Of a stretch of 64,000 nt of DNA, positions 12,602 through 23,738 are shown piece after piece. A model generated the notes under the pieces. That model saw nothing but the letters and a program-made list of their open reading frames with translations. It did not search any database and was not told the DNA's origin. The stretch is from Listeria monocytogenes (lineage in GTDB: Bacteria > Bacillota > Bacilli > Lactobacillales > Listeriaceae), in NCBI RefSeq assembly GCF_900187225.1, contig NZ_LT906436.1:1-64000 (forward strand), read 5' to 3'. The position numbers and the translations under genes are program-made. The first letter of the stretch is position 1; the number at the start of each line of letters is the position of its first letter.

Positions 12602-13570
12602 TTGGCTACAGGCATTGGGACAGCTAAAATGATATTATGCGGAGAACATGCAGTTGTATACGGAGAACCGGCAATTTCAGTCCCATTTACACAAGCAGTA
12701 GTAACGACAAATGTAGAAACTTCTATAAAAACCAAATTTTCTTCAGCATTTTTTTCAGGTGATTTAGATGATATGCCTGATTTCTTAGCAGGAATCAAAG
12801 CATTAGTCGTAGATGTTTTAAATGAAATTGGAAATGGTGAATGTGTTTCGATTCATGTGGTTTCAGGTGTTCCAATCGGCCGAGGATTAGGTTCAAGTGC
12901 TGCTGTAGCAACAAGTATTGCGCGTGGCTTATATAAATACTTTAATCAAGAATTAGACTCGAAAAAATTATTAGCCATTGTGAATGCTGCAGAAAAAATT
13001 GCTCATGGCAATGCTAGTGGTGTTGATGCTATCACGGTTGTGAGTGAAAAACCAGTATGGTATGAGCGAGATCGAAAACTAGAAATTATGCATTTTCCAA
13101 AAAAAATTACGTTCGTAGTAGCGGATACTGGAGTTCCGAGTGAAACCAGAGACGCGGTGAAGGATGTTCAAGTTTTATATAAAGAAAATCAAGTAGAAAT
13201 TGGTAAAATAATTCATCAACTCGGCGATATTTCCCGGGAAATAAAGACACATTTAGAAGGCGATGCAGATACTGTGAAGATAGGAGCTGCAATGAATAAG
13301 GCACAATCTTATTTAGAAACTTTGACAGTTAGTGACAGTAGTTTAGAGAAATTAATTAAAGTAGCTAGAAGTAATGGCGCGGACGGGGCAAAACTTACTG
13401 GTGGCGGTAGAGGTGGATGCATTATTGCTGTAGCGAAAAATCAAGAAATCGCTGAACAAATAACGAAGGCGCTTCATAATGCTGGAGCTGCACAAGAATG
13501 GATTTTTACGATTGGAGAAGGTAGTTATGAAAGCGACAGCCATCGCACACACGAATGTGGCGCTAATTAA
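12602..13570 (+). CDS. mvk: Mevalonate kinase
   Basis: This enzyme phosphorylates mevalonate to 5-phosphomevalonate in the mevalonate route to isopentenyl diphosphate. The 322 residues show the GHMP kinase order: N-terminal KMILCGEHAVVYGEPA, the glycine/serine ATP loop PIGRGLGSSAAVATS and the C-terminal KLTGGGRGGC. TTG 12602 is the start that fits the AGAAAGGA ribosome site and the conserved N-terminus. It overlaps mvaD by 44 bases, so translation is probably coupled. Listeria is known to carry this pathway beside the non-mevalonate route. Confidence 0.95.
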   Translation: MATGIGTAKMILCGEHAVVYGEPAISVPFTQAVVTTNVETSIKTKFSSAFFSGDLDDMPDFLAGIKALVVDVLNEIGNGECVSIHVVSGVPIGRGLGSSAAVATSIARGLYKYFNQELDSKKLLAIVNAAEKIAHGNASGVDAITVVSEKPVWYERDRKLEIMHFPKKITFVVADTGVPSETRDAVKDVQVLYKENQVEIGKIIHQLGDISREIKTHLEGDADTVKIGAAMNKAQSYLETLTVSDSSLEKLIKVARSNGADGAKLTGGGRGGCIIAVAKNQEIAEQITKALHNAGAAQEWIFTIGEGSYESDSHRTHECGAN

Positions 13571-14498
13571 ATACTGGGGAAAACGCGATGAACACTTGAT
13601 TCTACCTGCAAACAGTAGTTTATCCTTCACGGTAGATAAATTTTATACAAAGACAACGGTAGAATGGGACGAAAAATTAACCCAAGATACATTTATTTTA
13701 AATAATGAACAAAAAACGGATGCAAAAGTAGCTCGTTTTATAGATAAAATGCGGGAGGAATTCGGTATTTCTGCAAAAGCAAAAATAACTTCCGAAAATC
13801 ACGTTCCAACTGCAGCAGGACTTGCTTCATCTGCTTCTGCATTTGCAGCTCTTGCGCTTGCTGGATCTAATGCAGCTGGTAGAAAAGACACAAAAGAATA
13901 TATTTCCAGACTGGCTCGTTTCGGGTCTGGTTCTGCTTCTCGTTCCGTTTTCGGTGATTTTGTCATTTGGGAAAAAGGTGAGCTCGCGGATGGTAGTGAT
14001 TCTTTTGCCGTTCCATTCACGAATAAATTATGTGACAAAATGTCCCTTGTAGTCGCAGTCGTTTCAGACAAAGAAAAGAAAGTTTCCAGTCGTGATGGAA
14101 TGCGTCTAACCGTTGAAACATCTCCTTTTTTCGAAAACTGGGTTTCTGCTGCTGAAATAGACTTGGAAGAAATGAAACAAGCCATTTTAGACGAAGATTT
14201 CATCAAAGTTGGCGAAATTACAGAACGAAACGGAATGAAAATGCATGCGACAACACTTGGTGCAGAGCCGCCATTTACTTATTTTCAACCACAGTCACTC
14301 GAAATAATGGATGCTGTTAGAGAACTACGCGAAAATGGTATACCGGCCTATTTTACAATGGACGCTGGACCAAATGTTAAAGTTATTTGTGAGCGTGCAA
14401 ATGAAAATATCGTAGCAGAGAAGTTGTCAGGTTTGGCTAAAAACGTTCTAATTTGCCACGCTGGTAAGGAAGCGAGTGTTGTATCAGATGAAAAATAA
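13527..14498 (+). CDS. mvaD: Diphosphomevalonate decarboxylase
   Basis: This cytosolic GHMP-family enzyme converts diphosphomevalonate, with ATP, to isopentenyl diphosphate and CO2. The 323 residues start with ATAIAHTNVALIKYWGKRD, the hallmark of the family, and contain the ATP loop AAGLASSASAFAAL and the substrate region SGSASRS. ATG 13527 is chosen because an upstream in-frame ATG at 13479 would add residues not seen in the family. The start lies within mvk and the gene overlaps pmk by 11 bases. Confidence 0.95.
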   Translation: MKATAIAHTNVALIKYWGKRDEHLILPANSSLSFTVDKFYTKTTVEWDEKLTQDTFILNNEQKTDAKVARFIDKMREEFGISAKAKITSENHVPTAAGLASSASAFAALALAGSNAAGRKDTKEYISRLARFGSGSASRSVFGDFVIWEKGELADGSDSFAVPFTNKLCDKMSLVVAVVSDKEKKVSSRDGMRLTVETSPFFENWVSAAEIDLEEMKQAILDEDFIKVGEITERNGMKMHATTLGAEPPFTYFQPQSLEIMDAVRELRENGIPAYFTMDAGPNVKVICERANENIVAEKLSGLAKNVLICHAGKEASVVSDEK

Positions 14499-15558
14499 AC
14501 TACAGGTTAAAATACCCGGAAAATTATATGTTGCTGGTGAATATGCAGTTGTAGAATCAGGTCATACGGCTATTCTAACCGCGGTTAACCGTTATATAAC
14601 GCTAACTTTAGAGGATAGTGAACGCAATGAATTATGGATTCCACATTATGAAAATCCAGTTTCATGGCCAGTTGGCGGCGAACTTAAACCTGACGGAGAA
14701 CATTGGACTTTTACAGCGGAAGCAATTAATATCGCGACAACTTTCCTGAAATCAGAAGGAATCGAGCTAACACCTGTGAAAATGATCATTGAAACAGAAT
14801 TAATCGACCAATCTGGTGCAAAATATGGACTAGGTTCAAGCGCAGCGGCGACGGTTGCTGTAATCAACGCGCTAATGACGAAATTTTATCCAGAAATATC
14901 TATGCTAAAAAAATTCAAACTAGCTGCACTTTCCCATTTAGTCGTTCAAGGAAACGGTTCATGTGGTGATATTGCATCTTGTATGTACGGTGGCTGGATT
15001 GCGTATACGACGTTTGATCAAGAATGGGTGAAGCATCGTTTAGCTTATAAATCGCTCGAATGGTTTATGAAAGAGCCGTGGCCAATGCTTCAAATCGAAA
15101 CATTAGAAGAACCAGTGCCGACTTTTTCTGTCGGTTGGACGGGCACACCTGTAAGTACCGGAAAACTAGTTTCGCAAATTCATGCTTTTAAACAAGAAGA
15201 TAGCAAGAATTACCAACATTTTTTAACTAGAAATAATGAGATTATGAAGCAAATAATTCAAGCTTTCCATACGAAAGACGAGGAATTGCTCTATTTAGCT
15301 ATTAAAGAAAATCGTCGCATTCTTCAAGAACTTGGAACAAAAGCTGGCGTAAATATTGAAACAAGCTTGCTAAAAGAACTCGCGGACTCAGCTGAAAACA
15401 TGGGCGGCGCAGGAAAATCATCTGGCTCTGGCGGCGGAGACTGTGGAATAGCATTCTCTAAAACAAAGGAACTAGCCGAAAAACTAGTGAATGAGTGGGA
15501 AAAACTTGGTATTAAGCATTTACCTTTCCATACGGGGAGAGTTCAAATTACTGAATAA
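14488..15558 (+). CDS. pmk: Phosphomevalonate kinase
   Basis: This enzyme phosphorylates 5-phosphomevalonate, supplying the substrate of MvaD. About 356 residues show the GHMP features PGKLYVAGEYAVVE at the N-terminus, KYGLGSSAAATVAV as ATP loop and KSSGSGGGDCGIA near the C-terminus. ATG 14488 overlaps the mvaD stop; GTG 14476 and TTG 14479 are in frame and nearer an AAGGA site (14467-14471), so the start is uncertain by four codons. It is the last gene of the mevalonate operon. Confidence 0.93.
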   Translation: MKNKLQVKIPGKLYVAGEYAVVESGHTAILTAVNRYITLTLEDSERNELWIPHYENPVSWPVGGELKPDGEHWTFTAEAINIATTFLKSEGIELTPVKMIIETELIDQSGAKYGLGSSAAATVAVINALMTKFYPEISMLKKFKLAALSHLVVQGNGSCGDIASCMYGGWIAYTTFDQEWVKHRLAYKSLEWFMKEPWPMLQIETLEEPVPTFSVGWTGTPVSTGKLVSQIHAFKQEDSKNYQHFLTRNNEIMKQIIQAFHTKDEELLYLAIKENRRILQELGTKAGVNIETSLLKELADSAENMGGAGKSSGSGGGDCGIAFSKTKELAEKLVNEWEKLGIKHLPFHTGRVQITE

Positions 15559-15564
15559 ATTTTA

Positions 15565-15601
15565 AGTAGTAAACTAAGATAAATAGTTTGCTACTTTTTT
15601 T
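15565..15601 (+). terminator. Terminator of the mevalonate operon
   Basis: AGTAGTAAACTA pairs with TAGTTTGCTACT around a short AT-rich loop and runs into eight T residues. Confidence 0.88.
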
Positions 15602-15672
15602 GTTTCGGATTTCACAATCTAGGGAATAGTGAACAGAATGAAAGTTTGTGAAATATTTAATATATCAGGTTT

Positions 15673-15701
15673 TTGAACTAAGATATCAAATCAGATATAA
15701 T
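15673..15701 (+). promoter_or_regulatory. Promoter of qoxABCD
   Basis: TTGAAC (15673-15678) and TATAAT (15696-15701) are 17 bases apart. Transcription from about 15707 would give a leader close to 195 bases. The rest of the 343-base gap holds no credible ORF. Confidence 0.72.
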
Positions 15702-15840
15702 GAGTTAGAGTATGAACATAGTGATTTTAAAAATGCGGAACAATTTTAAAAAAGTTTGTGAGTTTTTTTAAAAGAACTAAATAGTAAATGCATTTTTTCA
15801 GTTACATAGGAGTTCTAACAAGCTTCTTTCAGCACTCCGG

Positions 15841-15871
15841 TAATGGTATTTTTGCGCAAAAATACACATTA
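15841..15871 (+). promoter_or_regulatory. Perfect hairpin in the qox leader
   Basis: A perfect 20-base inverted repeat, GTATTTTTGCGCAAAAATAC, occupies 15846-15865 and is extended by flanking TAATG and CATTA. It lies 38 bases before the qoxA start and lacks a T tract, so it is not a terminator. It could be an operator or an RNA hairpin near the ribosome site; the function is unknown. Confidence 0.5.
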
Positions 15872-15902
15872 GAAAACATCAAAAGGAAAAGAGGGGATTC
15901 GG

Positions 15903-17009
15903 GTGTCAAAGGTACTTAAATCTTTGCTGCTTACGGCACTACTTGGGGTTACCGGCCTTATAAGCGGTTGTGGTGACTTGACGGTACTTAATCCAAAAGG
16001 ACCAGTTGCTAAAGGTCAGTCGGACTTAATTATTTATTCGATTATATTTATGCTGGTTATTGTTTTGACGATTTTTGTATTGTTTACGATTATGTTGGTT
16101 AAATACCGCGAACGGAAAGACATTTCAAACTACGAGCCAGATATGCACGGTAGTAAAAAACTAGAAATTTTTTGGACATTGATTCCAGTTGCTATCGTTA
16201 TTGCTCTAGCTATTCCGACGGTAAAAACAATTTATGCAGGGGAAGAAGCACCAAAAGTGACTTCGCATAAAGATCCAATTATTATTTACGCAACAAGTGC
16301 AGATTGGAAATGGATTTTTAGTTATCCAGATGAGTCGATTGAAACGGTGAACTACGTAAACATTCCAACCGACCGTCCTGTATTATTCAAATTAACTTCC
16401 GCAGATACGATGACAAGCTTTTGGGTTCCGCAATTAGGTGGGCAAAAATATGCGATGTCTGGCATGACGATGAATTTATATTTACAAGCAGATGAAGTTG
16501 GTACATACAAAGGTCGTAACGCAAACTTCAACGGCGAAGGTTTTGCAGATCAACGCTTTGATGTAGTGGCTCAATCTGAAAAAGATTTCAAAAAATGGGC
16601 AAAAGAAACAAAAGCTAGCTCACCAGTTATTACGCAAGACATCTATGACCGTCTGTTAATTCCTGGAAGCTCTAAGAAAAAAACTTATTCTGGTACGCAT
16701 TTAGCATTTGTTGATGTAGCAGCTGATCCAGAGTATGTTTTCTATGCCTACAAACGTTTTGGTTATGAGATGACAAATCCGCATAACCCGAACACTAAAT
16801 CGACCATTTCTGACAAACCAATGCTTCCGGTTCGTCCTGTGACAGTAACTAATCCGCAATTTGAGCGTCATGATATGAAGCCGCAAATTATTAAAAATGG
16901 TGAAGGTTACCACGAGGATAAACACCGCGAAGATGAAATGAAGAAAATGGAAGAAGACATCCAAACAAATGAATTCAATAAAAAAGAATCGGATGACGCA
17001 GGGAAGTAA
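15903..17009 (+). CDS. qoxA: Quinol oxidase aa3 subunit II (lipoprotein)
   Basis: This is subunit II of the cytochrome aa3-type menaquinol oxidase, which passes electrons from quinol to subunit I. The 368-residue protein begins with a lipoprotein signal ending in the lipobox LISGC (Cys about 23), followed by two membrane helices (about 40-65 and 90-110) and an extracytoplasmic cupredoxin-like domain. The CuA cysteine ligands of cytochrome c oxidases are absent, as expected for a quinol oxidase. The C-terminal tail is charged. GTG 15903 follows GAGGGGA. Confidence 0.95.
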   Translation: MSKVLKSLLLTALLGVTGLISGCGDLTVLNPKGPVAKGQSDLIIYSIIFMLVIVLTIFVLFTIMLVKYRERKDISNYEPDMHGSKKLEIFWTLIPVAIVIALAIPTVKTIYAGEEAPKVTSHKDPIIIYATSADWKWIFSYPDESIETVNYVNIPTDRPVLFKLTSADTMTSFWVPQLGGQKYAMSGMTMNLYLQADEVGTYKGRNANFNGEGFADQRFDVVAQSEKDFKKWAKETKASSPVITQDIYDRLLIPGSSKKKTYSGTHLAFVDVAADPEYVFYAYKRFGYEMTNPHNPNTKSTISDKPMLPVRPVTVTNPQFERHDMKPQIIKNGEGYHEDKHREDEMKKMEEDIQTNEFNKKESDDAGK

Positions 17010-17027
17010 AAAGGGGGGACATAAGGC

Positions 17028-19007
17028 ATGAAATGGAATGAGTTTATCGTAACTGGCGACCCAATGATTTTAGGCGCGCAGATTTCTATCGTACTTGTAA
17101 GTATTGGTGTTGTTGCGTTACTAACTTATACAAAAAAATGGAAGTGGCTCATGAAAGAGTGGATTTCTTCCGTTGATCATAAAAAAATTGGTATTATGTA
17201 CTTGCTTGCTGCTGTCTTAATGTTTTTCCGTGGTGGTGTGGATGCGCTAATGATGCGTACCCAGCTCGCTTTACCGGATATGAAATTTTTAGACGCACAG
17301 CATTACAATGAAGTATTTTCTACTCACGGAACGATTATGATTTTATTTATGGCGATGCCGTTTATCATCGGATTGATGAACATTGCCGTACCACTTCAAA
17401 TTGGTGCGCGTGATGTAGCATTTCCGTTTTTAAACAACTTAAGTTTTTGGACGTTCTTTATGGGAGCGATGCTATTTAACTTATCATTCGTAATTGGTGG
17501 TTCGCCAGATGCTGGTTGGACAAACTATGCGCCACTTGCGACAGATTTTAGCGCGGGATATGGAATTAACTTCTATCTTCTAGGTGTTCAAATCGCTGGT
17601 ATTGGTACGCTGATGACGGGGATTAACTTTTTCGTTACGATTTTAAGAATGCGTACAAAAGGTATGACATTAATGAAAATGCCGATGTTTACTTGGTCTT
17701 CATTAATTACAAGTTTGATTATTATTTTCGCTTTCCCAGTTTTAACAGTGGCGCTTGCTTTAATGTCATTTGACCGATTGTTTGGGACAGCATTCTTCAC
17801 ACTCACGAATGGCGGGCTTCCAATGATGTGGGCCAACTTGTTCTGGGTTTGGGGGCATCCGGAAGTATATATTGTTATTTTGCCAGCTTTCGGTATTTTC
17901 TCAGAGATTATTTCTACTTTCTCGAGGAAAAAATTATTCGGTTATCCGGCGATGGTTGCCGCGATGGCAGTTATTTCTTTACTAAGTTTCCTAGTTTGGG
18001 TCCATCACTTCTTTACAATGGGATCAGGGGCGCTTGTTAACTCCTTCTTCTCCATTACAACGATGATGATTGCGATACCGACCGGGATTAAGATATTCAA
18101 CTGGCTCTTTACGATGTACAAAGGGCGAATAACCTTTACAACGCCAATGCTTTGGTCGCTTGCCTTTATCCCTAACTTTGTTGTTGGTGGGGTAACTGGG
18201 GTTATGCTTGCAATGGCTGCGGCCGATTATCAATATCACAATACGTACTTCTTAGTATCCCATTTCCACTACGTATTAATTGCTGGAACCGTGTTCTCCT
18301 GCTTTGCCGGGCTTACATACTGGTATCCAAAAATGGTCGGTTACAGACTAAATGAAAAAATTGGTAAATGGTTCTTCTGGATTTTCGTTGTTGGATTTAA
18401 CGTTTGTTTCTTCCCGCAATATTTCCTAGGACTAGATGGTATGCCGCGTCGTATTTACACTTACGTACAAGGTGATGGCTGGACAACGCTTAACTTTATC
18501 TCTACAGTTGGCGGATTCTTGATGGGCGTAGCATTCTTAGTTCTTTGCTACAACATCTACTACAGCTATAAAAACTCTAAACGTGAAGTTACTGGTGACC
18601 CGTGGGATGCTCGTACGCTTGAATGGGCTACAAGTTCCGCAGTTCCGCCAAAATATAATTTCGCTGTTTTACCTGAATGGAATGACTTGGATGATTTCTG
18701 GAATAGAAAACAAAAAGGCGATCCATATGTAAATGATAAAAATTATAAACCAATCCATATGCCAAGTAATACCATGGTTGGGTTTGTAATGTCTGTCTTC
18801 TTCTTCATTGCAGGTTTCGGACTAGTCTTCTACTGGTACTGGATGGGAATTATTGGTCTAGTTGGTATTTTAGGATGTATGATTTATCGTTCATTCCAAA
18901 ATAACGATGGTTACCACGTTGAAGTGGACGAAATTAAAGCAACAGAAGAACATAATGCGCGCGAACTTGCGACTGGTGTGAAGGAGGGAAACCCATGGAA
19001 TCTGTAG
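17028..19007 (+). CDS. qoxB: Quinol oxidase aa3 subunit I
   Basis: This is the catalytic haem-copper subunit that reduces O2 and pumps protons. The 659 residues form about 14-15 membrane helices. Visible haem-copper oxidase features include the low-spin haem His region (STHGTIMI), the Cu-B/active-site WGHPEVY, the VHHFF pair and the haem-ligand FHYVLIAG. It starts 18 bases after qoxA behind AAGGGGGG and overlaps qoxC by 13 bases. All key histidines are present. Confidence 0.97.
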   Translation: MKWNEFIVTGDPMILGAQISIVLVSIGVVALLTYTKKWKWLMKEWISSVDHKKIGIMYLLAAVLMFFRGGVDALMMRTQLALPDMKFLDAQHYNEVFSTHGTIMILFMAMPFIIGLMNIAVPLQIGARDVAFPFLNNLSFWTFFMGAMLFNLSFVIGGSPDAGWTNYAPLATDFSAGYGINFYLLGVQIAGIGTLMTGINFFVTILRMRTKGMTLMKMPMFTWSSLITSLIIIFAFPVLTVALALMSFDRLFGTAFFTLTNGGLPMMWANLFWVWGHPEVYIVILPAFGIFSEIISTFSRKKLFGYPAMVAAMAVISLLSFLVWVHHFFTMGSGALVNSFFSITTMMIAIPTGIKIFNWLFTMYKGRITFTTPMLWSLAFIPNFVVGGVTGVMLAMAAADYQYHNTYFLVSHFHYVLIAGTVFSCFAGLTYWYPKMVGYRLNEKIGKWFFWIFVVGFNVCFFPQYFLGLDGMPRRIYTYVQGDGWTTLNFISTVGGFLMGVAFLVLCYNIYYSYKNSKREVTGDPWDARTLEWATSSAVPPKYNFAVLPEWNDLDDFWNRKQKGDPYVNDKNYKPIHMPSNTMVGFVMSVFFFIAGFGLVFYWYWMGIIGLVGILGCMIYRSFQNNDGYHVEVDEIKATEEHNARELATGVKEGNPWNL

Positions 19008-19606
19008 AAACAAATAAAAATCTGCCAATTGAATATAGATCAGAACAAGGTCGATTAAATATTCTTGGATTCTGGATTTTCCTTGGCGCCGAAATTGCAT
19101 TGTTTGCAACGCTTTTTGCGACTTACTTTGTTATGAGGAAGGCTGGCTCGAATGCGGGGCATCCGCCAGCAGAAATGTTCGAACTTTGGCTAGTGCTAAT
19201 AATGACATTTTTACTTTTAACAAGTAGTTTTACGTGTGGTCTAGCAATTGGTGAAATGCGTAAAGGCAATGTGAAAATGTTGACGATTTACTCGATTATC
19301 ACATTAATTCTTGGTGCGGGATTTGTTGGCTTTGAGCTTTATGAATTTGCACACTATGTGACAGAAGGAGTTACGATGCAAGTTGGTTCTTACTGGTCGG
19401 CATTCTTCGTTCTACTAGGAACACATGGACTTCACGTAACGGTCGGGATTTTCTGGATTAGTTTTATTCTGATTCAAATTAAAATGCATGGTTTGACGCC
19501 AAAAACAGCATCAAAAGTATTTATTTCCAGTTTATACTGGCATTTCTTGGATGTTGTGTGGATTTTCATTTTCACCGGTGTCTATTTGCTAGGGATGGTG
19601 AACTAA
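18995..19606 (+). CDS. qoxC: Quinol oxidase aa3 subunit III
   Basis: This is the non-catalytic subunit III, which stabilises the oxidase and its proton uptake. The 203 residues hold five predicted membrane helices and the family motifs [18 protein letters not shown] and [10 protein letters not shown]. The ATG at 18995 lies inside the end of qoxB, with AAGGAGGG directly upstream. It ends one base before qoxD. Confidence 0.95.
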   Translation: MESVETNKNLPIEYRSEQGRLNILGFWIFLGAEIALFATLFATYFVMRKAGSNAGHPPAEMFELWLVLIMTFLLLTSSFTCGLAIGEMRKGNVKMLTIYSIITLILGAGFVGFELYEFAHYVTEGVTMQVGSYWSAFFVLLGTHGLHVTVGIFWISFILIQIKMHGLTPKTASKVFISSLYWHFLDVVWIFIFTGVYLLGMVN

Positions 19607-19607
19607 T

Positions 19608-19940
19608 ATGACACAAAATAATAAATCAAATGCAGCACATGCAGAAGGTGGCATTCCTTGGAAACATATTGTTGGCTTTGCGCTATCGGTTGTTTTGACG
19701 CTTCTAGCAGTCTGGGTAGCTCTTTATTCAACGCTTACAACAAATGTTAAGGTAGTTATTATTTTCATCTTTGCGTTCATTCAGGCAGCCCTACAGCTTC
19801 TGATGTTCATGCATATGACAGAAGGCCGCGATGGTAAAATCCAAATCGGTAATATTTTATTCGCAGCATTTATTGCGATTGTCGTAGTTATTGGTTCTTA
19901 TTGGGTAATGGAAATTGGCCATATGAATCATTTGTTATAA
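19608..19940 (+). CDS. qoxD: Quinol oxidase aa3 subunit IV
   Basis: This small membrane subunit IV of the oxidase (COX4-like, also seen in bo3 oxidases) has 110 residues and three predicted helices with the motif [12 protein letters not shown]. It likely helps assembly of the copper centre in subunit I. It is the last qox gene and runs into a bidirectional terminator shared with the convergent CapA-like gene. Confidence 0.93.
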   Translation: MTQNNKSNAAHAEGGIPWKHIVGFALSVVLTLLAVWVALYSTLTTNVKVVIIFIFAFIQAALQLLMFMHMTEGRDGKIQIGNILFAAFIAIVVVIGSYWVMEIGHMNHLL

Positions 19941-19945
19941 AAAAT

Positions 19946-19993
19946 AAGCTGATGCATGGAACGGTATACACCGAACTAGCATCAGCTTTTTTT
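19946..19993. terminator. Bidirectional terminator between qoxD and the CapA-like gene
   Basis: AAGCTGATGC and GCATCAGCTT pair perfectly. T tracts flank the stem on both strands, so it can end both convergent transcripts. Confidence 0.88.
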
Positions 19994-21110
19994 ATTTTGC
20001 GGAAATATCACCATTACTATTAATGGTTGCATTTGGAGAAATGGATTGCAGGTAATTTAATTGTGCTGTCTTGGAAGAACCTTCAAGCATATTAATTTGA
20101 TTGCCTGAAATAATACCAGGATCAAAATGTGCAGTTACTTTACCTTGATCAAAATTCAGTTTATAAATACCTGTTTCTGCCGAATGACCTGAAACATAGT
20201 CAGGGAATAAGAAATTACCTAATGAATAAGCAATTGGAACATCTTTGTATACTTCAAAACCTTGGAGCCAGTGTGGATGGCTAGCAACAATCGCATCCAC
20301 TAAATTATCATCCACGAGTTTTTTAACGTATTGGGTTTGATAATCTACAGGTGTATTCGTCTTTTCAACTCCCCAGTGAAAATAGACGACCATATAATCA
20401 ATATCTTTATTTTTTGCGCGTTCTTCTTTAATTTTTTCTTCGACTAAATTTATATCATAACCATTAGTAACCCCAGGAGTATCTTCATCGGCAATCCAAC
20501 CAGTATTTGGGAAAAAGTGGCAAAACGACATGAATCCAACTTTATTACCTTTGATGTCAGCAACTTTAAGTTGATAGGCTTCATCTTCATTTTTACCGGC
20601 GCCAACATAGGCTAGGTTATTGGCGCGTAAAGCAGCCGTTGTGTCGAGTAATCCATCTTCGTAATAGTCTAAAATGTGGTTATTACTAATATTAACCATA
20701 TCAACCCCTGCATTTTTAAGAGCTGTTAAAGAACTAGGATCACTTTTAATCCAAAATTCTTGGTAGGGGACTTTTTTTGTTCGAGTTGTAATAGCTGTTT
20801 CTAAATCAACAAATGTATAGTCGCTCGATTTCAGTTCCTCGCGAACATTATTAAAAGGATAATCCATTCCCTTCTCTGCTAAAACGGGGCGTAAATCCCA
20901 ATCAAACATAATATCACCTGTAAAATCAATGTTAAATGGTTCTTTTGGTTTTGGAGGTGTCTCTTTTTTCTTTTTAACAGCAGCGACGGTTTTCTTTTTT
21001 GGCTTAGCGGTATCTTTGTTGTTTGTCATGAGGTTGTTCACTAATAAACCAATGGAAAAGATTAGAATAACGGACAGTACTAAGATAATCCCTTTTTTTC
21101 TTGATTTCAT
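19992..21110 (-). CDS. CapA/PgsA-like membrane-anchored metallophosphatase-fold protein
   Basis: This 372-residue protein has one N-terminal membrane anchor (about 8-28), a lysine-rich linker, and a CapA-like domain of the calcineurin-type phosphoesterase superfamily. Visible metal-site motifs are FTGDIMFD, NNHILD and a late HWGVE / SHPHWLQG pair. Relatives include PgsA/CapA of poly-gamma-glutamate systems, but no capBC partners are nearby, so a role in polyglutamate is not supported here. It faces outside the membrane. The start ATG follows a strong AGGAGGAG site. Confidence 0.85.
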   Translation of the reverse strand: MKSRKKGIILVLSVILIFSIGLLVNNLMTNNKDTAKPKKKTVAAVKKKKETPPKPKEPFNIDFTGDIMFDWDLRPVLAEKGMDYPFNNVREELKSSDYTFVDLETAITTRTKKVPYQEFWIKSDPSSLTALKNAGVDMVNISNNHILDYYEDGLLDTTAALRANNLAYVGAGKNEDEAYQLKVADIKGNKVGFMSFCHFFPNTGWIADEDTPGVTNGYDINLVEEKIKEERAKNKDIDYMVVYFHWGVEKTNTPVDYQTQYVKKLVDDNLVDAIVASHPHWLQGFEVYKDVPIAYSLGNFLFPDYVSGHSAETGIYKLNFDQGKVTAHFDPGIISGNQINMLEGSSKTAQLNYLQSISPNATINSNGDISAK

Positions 21111-21221
21111 TTTTTCTCCTCCTAAATTAAAAAGTTATCTAATTCTATCAGTATGGAGAAAAAGGTTTTTATCAAAAATAGGCTTTTTTATGGATTTTAA
21201 TGGCTAAATTGTGAACTTTAA

Positions 21222-22769
<1,548 letters not shown>

Positions 22770-22777
22770 TATATCAA

Positions 22778-22815
22778 AAACCCCCACTTTCATCATCGAA
22801 AGTGGGGGTTTTATT
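22778..22815. terminator. Bidirectional terminator
   Basis: ACCCCCACTTTC pairs with GAAAGTGGGGGT around a six-base loop, with A/T tracts on both sides. It ends both the GH1 gene and the convergent peptidase gene. Confidence 0.9.
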
Positions 22816-23637
22816 TTAATACGAAATCGCGCGTTTTGCTTGTTTGCTCCAACATGTATTAAAGTAACTTTGCGAAATTCGTGCATTTTTTTGACCAGAC
22901 CAGCTGTCGTTGTAGTAAAAATTATTTTTATCATAACCGGTAATGGTGATTGCGTGAACGGAAAAACCGTGGAATTTACTCACCCAAGCTACAACTGGAC
23001 GTTTTTTATTCAACTGATTTTTAATACCAGCTAAATTTGTTCCAGTCATATTCTTCGCGCTCCCAGTATATTTTTTAACTTGATTAACTAAAGCCGGTGG
23101 ATAAATCGTCCAACCGCTCTTAGAAAATGGATTCCCGACAAAACCATAATTTGGATTGGATTTATGACGCTTCATTTCTTTGGCAAGTTTTACTTTATCA
23201 ACATTTTTTCCAGCATAGCGCAGCATCATCGCAATGTTTGTAATCTCGCAACCTGTTGGTAATTGTGGACGCTGAACGATTAATGGCACGTTCATTTGCA
23301 CAATTTTTGGCGTTGGAGGTTTTGGAGTCGGAGTTGCAGTTGCGGCTTTTACATATTTCCCAGATACGTAGCCGTTTTTCCCTTTAAAGCTAAAGCGATA
23401 CCAGTTGTTCGATGTTTTTGCAATCGCTTTGAACTTTGTATTGTTCTTAAGCCAGCCAATAACTTTCCCAGAAGTCGAATTAGTTGAACGAACATTAAGG
23501 CTTGCAGTTGTTACCATTTGCTTGTTAATCACAGTCTCTTTTGCCGCCGCCTGACCAGCTGTAGAAACACTAAAAACACTGAATACTAATCCAAGGACAA
23601 GTATCCACTTCCCCCATTTACTAAAAAAAGTCCCCAT
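22816..23637 (-). CDS. Secreted SH3 domain and C39-like cysteine peptidase
   Basis: This 273-residue protein has an N-terminal signal peptide (about 1-33), a bacterial SH3 domain (about 40-98), a proline-rich linker, and a C-terminal papain-fold domain of the C39_2 type. The likely catalytic Cys is in LPTGCEITN, with a later His in GFSVHAITITGYD and Asp/Asn in NDSW. It is probably exported and may bind and act at the wall. Substrate is unknown. The ATG follows AAAGGGGG. A sigma-B-like promoter precedes it on the minus strand. Confidence 0.82.
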   Translation of the reverse strand: MGTFFSKWGKWILVLGLVFSVFSVSTAGQAAAKETVINKQMVTTASLNVRSTNSTSGKVIGWLKNNTKFKAIAKTSNNWYRFSFKGKNGYVSGKYVKAATATPTPKPPTPKIVQMNVPLIVQRPQLPTGCEITNIAMMLRYAGKNVDKVKLAKEMKRHKSNPNYGFVGNPFSKSGWTIYPPALVNQVKKYTGSAKNMTGTNLAGIKNQLNKKRPVVAWVSKFHGFSVHAITITGYDKNNFYYNDSWSGQKNARISQSYFNTCWSKQAKRAISY

Positions 23638-23668
23638 TATATCCCCCTTTGATACAGATTACTTATGT

Positions 23669-23692
23669 ATACCCTATTTTGGAAAAATAAAA
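23669..23692 (-). promoter_or_regulatory. Candidate sigma-B promoter of the SH3/C39 gene
   Basis: On the minus strand GGGTAT (23674 to 23669) lies 14 bases after TTTT (23692 to 23689). The sigma-B consensus is GTTT, then 13-15 bases, then GGGTAT, so only the first G differs. I recall this Listeria gene being listed in sigma-B regulons, which fits, but that is not shown by sequence alone. Confidence 0.45.
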
Positions 23693-23706
23693 AGAAAACG
23701 CTTGCA
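23692..23706 (+). promoter_or_regulatory. Candidate cre site (CcpA) at the GntR/PTS promoter
   Basis: AAGAAAACGCTTGCA fits the cre consensus WTGNAANCGNWNNCW except for A at the second position. It overlaps the -35 box, where CcpA would repress. Confidence 0.5.
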
Positions 23707-23730
23707 TAAATGAAGTGGCCGTGATACTAT
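23702..23730 (+). promoter_or_regulatory. Promoter of the GntR/mannose-type PTS operon
   Basis: TTGCAT (23702-23707) and TACTAT (23725-23730) are 17 bases apart. The predicted start, near 23737, sits at the edge of the first operator. Confidence 0.65.
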
Positions 23731-23738
23731 AAAAATGA

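Noticed and set aside
13799-14206. Minus-strand 135-codon ORF inside mvaD
   Set aside because: It is a shadow of a well-supported gene in another frame with no start signal.
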